Source: CAZKVJ01 sp964556225 (lineage in GTDB: Bacteria > Actinomycetota > Acidimicrobiia > Acidimicrobiales > Ilumatobacteraceae). Taken from it: 13,015 nt of DNA. The notes under the pieces were generated by a model. The model had not been told where the DNA came from. It did no database searches and saw nothing but the letters and a program-made list of their open reading frames with translations. Where the stretch lies: the NCBI GenBank assembly GCA_964556225.1, contig CAZKVJ010000038.1, forward strand, positions 1-13,015. The letters are read 5' to 3'. Positions within the stretch are counted from its first letter, which is position 1. The number at the start of each line of letters is the position of its first letter. Below are positions 1 to 6,967 of this stretch, piece after piece. A program made the translations under genes and the position numbers.

Positions 1-597
1 CCCACCGCACCGGCGTCATCCCCGAGAACCCCGCCGCGAACCAGCCGTTCACATCCACCACCAGATGCGTGTCCGCATCCGCGTAGAAGCACACCTCACC
101 ACTGGCATCCACCGGCGCCACCACCGCATTCGGCACCGTCTGCGCCTTCACATAGTTCAGGTTCGACGCCCACGGCCGACCCCCCGCACACGGATACACC
201 GTCACGAACCCCGCCGCCGACGGCTCCGTCACCGTCACGTTCAACGACACCGCCGACACCCCAGACGACGGCACCCCATCACGACCCAGCACCGACACCC
301 GCACCGGCGACGACCGCGTCACCTTCCCCACCGGCGCCCCCGTCCCGATGCGCGTATCCACCCACCGCACCGGCGTCATCCCCGAGAACCCCGCCGCGAA
401 CCAGCCGTTCACATCNNNNNNNNNNNNNNNNNNNNNNNNNNNNNNNNNNNNNNNNNNNNNNNNNNNNNNNNNNNNNNNNNNNNNNNNNNNNNNNNNNNNN
501 NNNNNNNNNNNNNNNACCCCGCCGCCGACGGCTCCGTCACCGTCACGTTCAACGACACCGCCGACACCCCCGTCGACGGCACCCCATCCCGCCCGGT
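1..597 (-). repeat. Tandem 360-bp (120-aa) coding repeat array, VDTR modules
   Basis: Bases 1-55 and 361-415 are identical (55/55), giving a period of exactly 360 bp, or 120 codons in the SpoIID-SGNH gene. To the right of the gap, 516-570 is identical to 208-262 and similarity fades at about 597. One unit reads approximately VDTR-(head)-GRDGVPSSGVSAVSLNVTV-(strands)-VYPC-(33)-C-VVDVNGWF. Copy number cannot be determined because of the gap and the window edge. Confidence 0.9.
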
Positions 598-2538
598 GAC
601 CTTCAGGCGCAGTGGGGTCGAGCGGGTGACCTTAGGCAGGTCGTCGCCGATCCACGCCAGCTGGTCGCGCAGCCACAGCGCGAACTGGGCCTGGCCGGTG
701 GCCGTCAAGTGCACGCCGTCGCTGAACCAGCGGTCGCTGGCCGCCCCGATGCTCGCCGCGTTCCAGTCCAGCACCACGAGCTGCGGCCAGCGGGCCCTGG
801 CGGCGAGCAGCGCCTGGTTCGACGGCGCGAACGTCGGCGTGCCCGACGACAGGCGCCGCTCGGACATGTTGACCCACAGCACCCGCCTCGCGCCCTTGGC
901 CACGAGGGCGGCCATCAGCTGGTCGATCTCGCGGGCCATGTCGGCCGGCCAGTCGTTGTAGCCGAGCTCGACGAGCACGGTGTGGGGGCTGAACGGCAGG
1001 GCCGCGGCGGCGGCCAAGCCGTCGCCGCCGAGGCAGGTCGAGCCGACCGTGCAGCGGCCGCCAGCGGCGTCGAAGCGCACCGTCGGGTAGATGCCGTCGA
1101 GCAGCGTCGGCAGCTCTGGCGGGGTGCCGGTGGTGATGCTCTCGCCGACCGAGTCGCCGATCATGGCGAACGACGCCGTGCTCACCCGGCCGCGTGTGAT
1201 CACCCGCAGCGTGAACGCGCTCGACGGCAGGCCGAAGGCCGTGCGGAACGACGAGGAGGTCACGGTCAGGTTCCCCGAGGCGCCGGCGAGCACCACCTGC
1301 TGCGCCCACTCGGCGACGAAGCCCTGGGCGAGCAGGTTCGGGTCCGGTGCCACCCAGGCGTTGCGGACCGCCCCGCCGAGCCCGTAGCGACCGACGAGCT
1401 GCGACGCCGAGATCACCCGGGTCCATCGGAACCACGGGTTGGCGGCGACGGCGTCGCCGTAGTCGACGACGGACGGGAAGCGCCCGCCGGCCGAGCGCCC
1501 GCCGTTCGACGAGGAGAACTCGGCGTACGGGATCGTCCCGTCACCCGAGCGGATCACCACGCCAGCGGTGACGGCGATCGCAGCGTCGGTCCTGGCGTCC
1601 TCGAGCAGCTGCAGGACACCGGTGACACCGCCCCGCAGCCCGGCGCCGCCGTAGACCTGGCAGGACTGGGTGTCGCACGTCTTGGCGTACGAGTAGCGAC
1701 GCCCGGACGCGCCGGTGCTGCCCTCGGCGAGGGAGTACGAGCGGGCGGCGACGGCCTGTGCCCGCAGCGCGTTGGCCCCGGCGCCGCCGGCGGCGTCACC
1801 CCAGCTCGCCGGGGACTCCCGGGGCACCACCCCGCGCAGGTAGTCCTCGATGCGCACGTCGTTGACGGTGCGGTTCTCGGCGTCGGTGCCGTTGGCGGCG
1901 AAGATGCTGCCCCGGTAGTGGCGCACCGTGCCCGCCGGCTCGCACACGCCGAGCAGGTTCGCCGCCGGGGTGGCCGGGTCGTCGCCGCCCGGGGTGGTGA
2001 ACCGCACGATGGGCTCGCCGGTGGCGGCCGTGGCCTGGCCGAGCAGCTCCCACGTGGGGGTGGCGAGCGGGTCACCGGCCGCCGGGCACGAGGCGGTCGA
2101 GCTCCCCCACACCTGGTAGAGCCGCTGGAAGCCGGGCACCTCACGCGCCACGAGCGACGCGAAGCTGCGCCCCGGGGCGCCGGACCACTCGGCGGCGCCG
2201 GCGAAGGACACGACGGCGGTCTGGGCGTCGTCGAGCGCCACCAGGCGAACGGTCATCCGGCCCTCGGCGACGCCGCGGTAGTCGGCCGTGGTCACCGACG
2301 AGATCGACGTGCCGCCGTAGTAGAAGCCGAGGATCTGCTGCCAGGACCAGCCGCCCTCGACGGCCCAGCCGTAGGAGCCCCACTGGCTGAGGCCACGGCC
2401 GTGGCCGTTCCCCTGCCCCTCGACGACCACGGCGACGACGTCGTCGACGGCGGCGGCCGAGGTGGACCCCGGCGGTGGGACCACCACCGGGATCGCCGTG
2501 AGCGCGACCAGCGCGCCGAGCAGCAGAGCCCGCCGCAT
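1..2538 (-). CDS. Exported SpoIID/LytB - SGNH hydrolase - VDTR-repeat fusion protein (3' partial, contains scaffold gap)
   Basis: The start chosen is ATG at 2538, because it begins a signal peptide (MRRALLLGALVALTAIPVVV, Ala-rich cleavage region near residue 30) and lies 7 nt after a TACGCT hexamer; an in-frame start at 2589 would add 17 residues that look unlike a leader. Residues 45-54 (GHGRGLSQWG) and 205-395 form a SpoIID/LytB domain, with YLRGVVPRESP at 234-243 (Glu241 is the family's likely catalytic Glu), the ALRAQAVAARSYS motif and Cys288/Cys293. Residues 455-630 are an SGNH hydrolase: GDS at 461-463, GYND at 526-529, DGVH at 607-610. From about 635 the protein enters 120-residue VDTR modules and runs off the left edge. 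SpoIID proteins act on or bind peptidoglycan, and SGNH enzymes are esterases. The combination suggests envelope remodelling; the substrate is unknown. As written, the 100-N gap shifts the frame between the two sides, but a realistic gap length restores it. Confidence 0.88.
416..515. other. Scaffold gap of 100 N (arbitrary length) inside the repeat array
   Basis: There are exactly 100 Ns, a conventional placeholder length. The gap sits within near-identical 360-bp repeats, which explains the assembly break. From repeat phase the real missing length should be 152 bp plus a multiple of 360. Confidence 0.95.
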
Positions 2539-2545
2539 CGCGCCG

Positions 2546-2551
2546 AGCGTA
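2546..2551 (-). promoter_or_regulatory. Putative -10 hexamer TACGCT for a leaderless SpoIID-SGNH transcript
   Basis: On the minus strand TACGCT fits TANNNT and is followed by 7 nt and then the ATG at 2538, so transcription would start at or next to the start codon. No Shine-Dalgarno sequence precedes this ATG and no good -35 is visible. This is inferred from the pattern and spacing, which recur at 5140-5145. Confidence 0.45.
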
Positions 2552-2603
2552 GCGACGCCACACCGCCCAGTGGTGTCGCCCCGCCCCACCCCTCCGCGTT
2601 TGG

Positions 2604-2635
2604 TCGACTTGTAGGCGAAAACGCCGCCAAGTCGA
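2604..2635 (-). terminator. Hairpin downstream of rnhA, probable transcript end
   Basis: TCGACTTG (2604-2611) pairs with CAAGTCGA (2628-2635), then a 2x2 mismatch, then GGCG/CGCC (2614-2617 / 2622-2625) around an AAAA loop on the plus strand. It lies 12 nt past the rnhA stop and ahead of the SpoIID gene on the same strand. There is no U tract, as is common in actinobacteria, so termination is inferred from structure and position. Confidence 0.5.
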
Positions 2636-2646
2636 ACACACGCGGG

Positions 2647-3096
2647 TCAGGGGCGGCGGGTGGCGGCGACGGCGAGGGCGTCGACAAGGTCGTTCATCGG
2701 GTCGCCGCTGTGGCCTTTCACCCAGGTGAACGCGATGTCGCCCCGTGAGCGGACCAGCTCGATGAGCGGCTCCCACAGATCGCGGTTGGCGACGGGCTGG
2801 CGCTGCGAGTTGCGCCACCCGCGGGCCAGCCAGCCCTGCCACCACCGGTCGCGGAAGCAGTGCACCACGTACGTGGAGTCGCTGCGCACCTCGATAGGAC
2901 CGTCGTGATGGGAGAGCGCCCGCAGCGCCTCGAGCACCGCCTGGATCTCCATCCGCTGGTTCGTCGAGTGCGCAGCGCCGCCGCTCGCGCACGGCTCGCC
3001 GCCGGGCGCGACCGCCCACGCCCAACCGCCCGGGCCGGGGTTCCCGGCGCAGGCACCGTCGGTGTAGACGACCAACACGCTGCTGCCGCCCGTCAC
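2647..3096 (-). CDS. rnhA: Ribonuclease HI
   Basis: This 149-residue protein is the usual length for single-domain bacterial RNase HI, which cleaves the RNA strand of RNA-DNA hybrids (R-loops, primers) in the cytoplasm. All catalytic positions are visible: Asp13 in YTDGAC, Glu50 in QRMEIQAV, Asp73 in RSDSTYV, and His129 and Asp139 in KGHSGDPMNDLVD. The basic tryptophan-rich handle typical of the enterobacterial form is present around residues 81-95 (FRDRWWQGWLARGW). The start is GTG at 3096 inside a GTGA overlap with the acyltransferase stop (3093-3095), which implies translational coupling. It is a cytoplasmic housekeeping enzyme in an operon with a membrane acyltransferase, so a functional link is doubtful. 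Confidence 0.96.
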   Translation of the reverse strand: MTGGSSVLVVYTDGACAGNPGPGGWAWAVAPGGEPCASGGAAHSTNQRMEIQAVLEALRALSHHDGPIEVRSDSTYVVHCFRDRWWQGWLARGWRNSQRQPVANRDLWEPLIELVRSRGDIAFTWVKGHSGDPMNDLVDALAVAATRRP

Positions 3097-5132
3097 GACG
3101 CCGCCTTCGGGTGGGCCAGCGCCGCGGCGACCAGCTCCGGTCCCAGGAAGCGCCGAGCGACGTCGAGCGATGCCTCCGGGCTCCAGTGGACGCCATCGGG
3201 GCGGGCAACCTGGTCGTCGGCGAGGCCGGCGTCGTCCACCCAGCCGGCCAGGTCCACCACCACCACCCGGTCAGGGCGGGCCGCCGCCACGTCCTCCATC
3301 GCGTCGTACAGCACGCCCTGCAGCGCCGGATCCTCCTGTCCCTCGCCGCCGTTCAGCCAGAACACGTTGGGCAGCGGGTGACGGATCCACACCACCACGC
3401 CCGCACCTGCCTCGAGCACGCGGTCGGTGATCGTGGCGAAGTGGATCCCCAGGCGGGCGGCGTACTCAGGGTCGGTGGGCAGGAGCGACGGCCCGCCGTC
3501 CCACCGGCGCTCGAGCACGTCCCACGACGTGGTCATCAGCATCACCACGTCGGGAGCGAGCGCGCTCACCTTGCCGGGTAACCCCTCGTCCAGCCATCCG
3601 CCGCATCCGGGCGACACCTCGACGAAGCGCCCGTTCACCCAGACCTCGCCGCCCCGGAGGAACCCGCACCCCGGCACCGCCGCCACCGACACCTGGGCCA
3701 TCTCGGGACGCTCCACCGCCCAGGCGGCCAGGCCGGCGCCGGTCGCCTCGGCCGTGGAGTCACCCGAGACGAGGATCCGCACCGGCCGGCTGGGCACCGC
3801 CAGCGTGGAGGTCGTGGTCGACGCAGCGGTCGAGGGCGTCGCCGACGCCACCGACCTGCCGCCCGCCCGAGTGGTCGTCGAGCTCTCCGGCGGCTGCGTC
3901 ACCAGCGGGGCCAGCGGCTCGTCGCCCGAGGCCGGGTCGATCGCCGCGGCGTCGGCGATCTGCTCGTCGCCGCGCCAGTAGCCGGCCTGCTCCACGGGCA
4001 CGACGGCCACCACGAGCACGGCGACGGCGGCACAGGCGCCGAGCGCGCCGACGAGCACCCGCCGGCTGGACCGCAGCCGGCCGGTGCGGATCGGCGTCTC
4101 CACCAGCCAGAACGACAGGATGGCGACGGCCAGGGTGACGAGCAGGCGCACCGCCAAGAGCGCCGGCCCGTCGAGGTCGGTGCGGGTCTCGTCGAGCAGC
4201 AGGAACGTCGGCCAGTGGTACAGGTAGACGCCGTAGCTGATCCGACCCAGCCACACCAGCGGGGCCAGCGACAGGGCCCGCACGTGAGGGCCCGGCGTCT
4301 GGAGCCCGACCAGCAGCGCGCCGCTGGCGACGGCGACGAGCGGCAGCGCGCCGTGGTAGGCCGGCCCGCCGGCGGCGGGGAACGTCACGACGGCGATGCC
4401 GAGCGCGACCAGCGCCACCGGGGTGAGCCACGCCAGCCAGGCCGGCACCGTGCGCCCCGACACCAGCACGGCCAGCAGCACCCCGACCAAGATCTCGCTG
4501 GCCCGTGCCGGGGTGGCGTAGTACGCCGCGTCCGGCCCCCAGACAGCGGCGATGACCGGCGCCGCCACGGCGAACAGCGCCGTCGCCATGGCGACGCTCG
4601 TCACGAACGCCCGCCGGGTGCGCGTCAGGCGCCACAGCGCCAAGAACGCCAGGGGCCACAGCCAGTAGAACTGCTCCTCGATGCTGAGCGACCAGTAGTG
4701 CGCCACCGGCGACACCCGCCCGGCGGCCTGGTTGAACAGCTCGGTGTAGGAGTCGCCGCCAATGAGCAGCACCCAGTTCTCCACCTGGAGCAGCGCGCCC
4801 AGCACGTCGCGGCGCAGGTCCGACACGCCGGGGAACTCACCGGCGGCGGCGAACAGCGACACCGCCACCAGGCACAGCAGGCTCGCCGGTAGCAGCCGGC
4901 GGGCCCGGCGGGTGTAGAAGGCCGCCGGTGACACCGTGCCGGTGGTCGAGTGCTCCACCAACAGCAGTGAGGTGATGAGGAACCCCGACAGGGTGAAAAA
5001 CACCGACACCCCGAGGTACCCACCCCGCATCCAGGAGACCTCGCCGTGGAAGATCAGCACCGCCGCCACGGCCAGCGCCCGCACGCTGTCGAGCGCCGGC
5101 TGGTAGGCGATCGTCGAACGGCGGTCCGGCAT
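3093..5132 (-). CDS. OafA-like acyltransferase 3 membrane protein with C-terminal SGNH domain
   Basis: From ATG 5132 the protein has 679 residues. Residues 10-380 form the multi-helix acyltransferase-3 domain: SVRALAVAAVLIFHG with His29, GGYLGVSVFFTLSGF (37-51), RRARRLLPA (75-83), WSLSIEEQFYW (147-157) and YGVYLYHWP (300-308). A Ser/Thr/Pro-rich linker (about 412-447) leads to an SGNH domain with GDS at 457-459, TTSWD at 534-538 in place of a GxND block, and DGVH at 646-649. This is the OafA-type architecture, in which the membrane domain moves an acyl group across the membrane and the SGNH domain completes O-acylation of an extracytoplasmic glycan. The acceptor here is unknown. ATG 5141 is an alternative start; the longer frame back to 5252 would cross into the divergent gene and is unlikely. 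It is the first gene of an operon with rnhA. Confidence 0.92.
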   Translation of the reverse strand: MPDRRSTIAYQPALDSVRALAVAAVLIFHGEVSWMRGGYLGVSVFFTLSGFLITSLLLVEHSTTGTVSPAAFYTRRARRLLPASLLCLVAVSLFAAAGEFPGVSDLRRDVLGALLQVENWVLLIGGDSYTELFNQAAGRVSPVAHYWSLSIEEQFYWLWPLAFLALWRLTRTRRAFVTSVAMATALFAVAAPVIAAVWGPDAAYYATPARASEILVGVLLAVLVSGRTVPAWLAWLTPVALVALGIAVVTFPAAGGPAYHGALPLVAVASGALLVGLQTPGPHVRALSLAPLVWLGRISYGVYLYHWPTFLLLDETRTDLDGPALLAVRLLVTLAVAILSFWLVETPIRTGRLRSSRRVLVGALGACAAVAVLVVAVVPVEQAGYWRGDEQIADAAAIDPASGDEPLAPLVTQPPESSTTTRAGGRSVASATPSTAASTTTSTLAVPSRPVRILVSGDSTAEATGAGLAAWAVERPEMAQVSVAAVPGCGFLRGGEVWVNGRFVEVSPGCGGWLDEGLPGKVSALAPDVVMLMTTSWDVLERRWDGGPSLLPTDPEYAARLGIHFATITDRVLEAGAGVVVWIRHPLPNVFWLNGGEGQEDPALQGVLYDAMEDVAAARPDRVVVVDLAGWVDDAGLADDQVARPDGVHWSPEASLDVARRFLGPELVAAALAHPKAAS

Positions 5133-5139
5133 GGCCCGC

Positions 5140-5145
5140 ATGGTA
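5140..5145 (-). promoter_or_regulatory. Putative -10 hexamer TACCAT for the acyltransferase-rnhA operon
   Basis: TACCAT on the minus strand fits TANNNT and ends 7 nt before ATG 5132, the same spacing as at 2546-2551. It overlaps the alternative ATG at 5141, which would favour 5132 as the true start on a leaderless message. No -35 is evident. Confidence 0.4.
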
Positions 5146-5159
5146 CGGGGGCACACCGC

Positions 5160-5165
5160 TACTCT
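5160..5165 (+). promoter_or_regulatory. Putative -10 hexamer TACTCT for the divergent SGNH-VDTR operon
   Basis: TACTCT fits TANNNT and lies 8 nt before GTG 5174, and only 2 nt before the alternative GTG 5168, so it favours 5174. There is no Shine-Dalgarno sequence and no clear -35. It is 14 bp from the opposite-facing TACCAT, so the two polymerase footprints would overlap. Confidence 0.4.
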
Positions 5166-5173
5166 CCGTGCAC

Positions 5174-6967
5174 GTGAGGCGCTCGGCGGTCCCGATCCTC
5201 GGAGCATCCCTGACGCTCGCCATGCTGGCGCCGGGTCTGGCAGCCGCGGCACCGGAGCCGCCCCCGGCCCCGCCCGAGACGTACGAGACGTTCGAGTCGT
5301 TCCCGACGATCTCCATCAACGTCCCGGCCTCGGGACCGCTCGGGCCGATCACCGTGCTCGGCGACTCCGTGCTCGTCGGCGCCTCCTACGAGCCGTCCCT
5401 GCCGACCCGCCTCGCCGAGCAGGGTTGGGGCCCGATCCGCTTCCAGGCCCGCGGCGGCTACTCCAGCGGGCGCCACCGCCCCTACAACGACGAGTACGCC
5501 ATCTCCACCTGGATCCGCACCTGGCGAGCCCAGGGCTGGGACCCCCCGAACGTGGTCATCAACCTCGGGGCCAACGACGTCGGCTTCTGCGACCACACCG
5601 TGTCGTGCAACCTGGCCACGATCCGCTACCTGCTCGACGTGATCGGCCCGCGCCCGATGGTGTTCTGGCCGATGGTCACCACCGCCGACCCGCGTGACTC
5701 GACGGCATGGAACACGGCGCTGGTCATCGCCGCGGCCGAGCGTGCGAACCTGGTGGTGTGGGACTGGCCTAGCGCCCGGGTCGCCGCCGGCATCCCGCTG
5801 TCGTGGGACAACACCCATCTGGCCAGCCCCGACGCCTACCGCGCCCGCTCGCTGCTGATGGCCACCGAGATCACGAACCAGCTCGGTCCGGCCCGCAAGG
5901 TGGGCCCCGACGCCGCCGTCCCCGCCGCGGCCGGTGCCCCCACCGACTACCAGGCGCTCACCCCCGTGCGCGTCGCCGACACCCGCCTCGGCAGCGGCAC
6001 GCCGGTGCCCGCCGGTGGCGTCCTCGCCGTCGATCTCGCGGCAACGGTGCCGGCCGGGTCCACGGCCGTCGCCGTGAACGTCACCGCGGTCGACCCCTCG
6101 GCCGCGGGCTACCTCACGGCCTACGCCTGTGACGCCACCCGCCCAGAGGCCTCCACCGTGAACTTCGAGGCCGGTGTCACCCGCGCCGCCCACACGGTGG
6201 CGCCGCTTTCCGCCGCCCGCACGCTGTGCGTGTACGCGCCGGTGCGCACCCACGTGCTGGTCGACCTCCAGGGCGCCATGACCGCCTCGGCGGCCGACCG
6301 GATGACCCCGGTCGACCCGACCCGCCTGCTCGACACCCGGAACACCGGCCGGGCCGAGGTGGTGAGCGTCGCAGCACCGGCCGGAGCCACCGCCGTCGCC
6401 CTGAACCTCACCGCCACCGGTGCCGCCGGCGGCGGGTACCTCACGGCGTACCCGTGCGGCATCGAGCGGCCGGTCGTGTCGAACGTCAACTACCAGGCCA
6501 CCGAGTCGGTCGCCGTCAGCGCCTTCGTCCCGGTCGGCGCCGACGGCCGGGTGTGCGTCTACACGCCCGTGGCCGCCGACGTCCTCGTGGACCTGACGGG
6601 GGTGTTCCGACCCGGCACCGGTCTGCGGTTCGTGCCGGCGCCACCGACGCGCATGCTCGACACCCGGTCCGGCACCGGCGGCTGGGCCGGTCGGTTCGCT
6701 GCCAGCCAGGCCATCGACGTCCTCGTGGCGCCGGGTGGAGCGGCGGCCGTCACGGGCACGTTGACGATGGTGTCGCCGTCGTCGTCCGGCTACCTCACCG
6801 CCTTCCCCGTCGGCCTCGACGTGCCCTCCACCTCCAGCCTCAACGCCGGCGCGGGCGCGACGATGGCGAACTCCGTCACCGTCGGGATCGGCGGCGGGCG
6901 TCTCGGGATCTTCAGCCCGGTGCGCTCCCACGCGCTGTTCGACGTGACCGGCTGGTGGATCGCGTGA
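5174..6967 (+). CDS. Exported SGNH/GDSL hydrolase with three VDTR modules
   Basis: This is a 597-residue protein with a signal peptide (MRRSAVPILGASLTLAMLAP, cleavage probably after the Ala run near 26). GTG 5168 would add two residues. Residues 58-237 are an SGNH hydrolase with intact blocks: GDS at 63-65, Gly94/Gly95 as possible block II, GAND at 132-135 and DNTH at 212-215, so a Ser65-Asp212-His215 triad is plausible. Three complete modules follow, headed by VADTR (267-271), LLDTR (385-389) and MLDTR (494-498). Modules one and two carry Cys pairs 319/352 and 428/461; the third has lost both (Val546, Gly578). It is probably an extracellular esterase held at or displayed on the surface by the modules. 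It overlaps the next gene by GTGA and diverges from the acyltransferase, which suggests related envelope roles. The substrate is unknown. Confidence 0.88.
   Translation: MRRSAVPILGASLTLAMLAPGLAAAAPEPPPAPPETYETFESFPTISINVPASGPLGPITVLGDSVLVGASYEPSLPTRLAEQGWGPIRFQARGGYSSGRHRPYNDEYAISTWIRTWRAQGWDPPNVVINLGANDVGFCDHTVSCNLATIRYLLDVIGPRPMVFWPMVTTADPRDSTAWNTALVIAAAERANLVVWDWPSARVAAGIPLSWDNTHLASPDAYRARSLLMATEITNQLGPARKVGPDAAVPAAAGAPTDYQALTPVRVADTRLGSGTPVPAGGVLAVDLAATVPAGSTAVAVNVTAVDPSAAGYLTAYACDATRPEASTVNFEAGVTRAAHTVAPLSAARTLCVYAPVRTHVLVDLQGAMTASAADRMTPVDPTRLLDTRNTGRAEVVSVAAPAGATAVALNLTATGAAGGGYLTAYPCGIERPVVSNVNYQATESVAVSAFVPVGADGRVCVYTPVAADVLVDLTGVFRPGTGLRFVPAPPTRMLDTRSGTGGWAGRFAASQAIDVLVAPGGAAAVTGTLTMVSPSSSGYLTAFPVGLDVPSTSSLNAGAGATMANSVTVGIGGGRLGIFSPVRSHALFDVTGWWIA

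Noticed and set aside
1..415. CRISPR or other non-coding direct-repeat array
   Set aside because: The period is 360 bp, the units are in frame with the VDTR protein domain, and there is no short repeat/spacer pattern.
65..961. Plus-strand frame with Arg/His-rich translation across the repeat array and gap
   Set aside because: It is a shadow of the repeat-encoding minus strand, and its repetitive His/Arg/Pro composition follows from the 360-bp repeats.
709..2748. Long plus-strand open frame opposite the SpoIID-SGNH gene
   Set aside because: Its translation is Arg/Gly/Ala/His-rich with no domain, and the minus-strand frame has clear SpoIID and SGNH motifs. Long antisense frames are expected at this GC content.
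5133..5252. Longer acyltransferase start at 5252
   Set aside because: The extra 40 residues would overlap the divergent signal-peptide coding region, show no membrane or family similarity, and precede a start at 5132 that fits the family N-terminus and a -10 hexamer.
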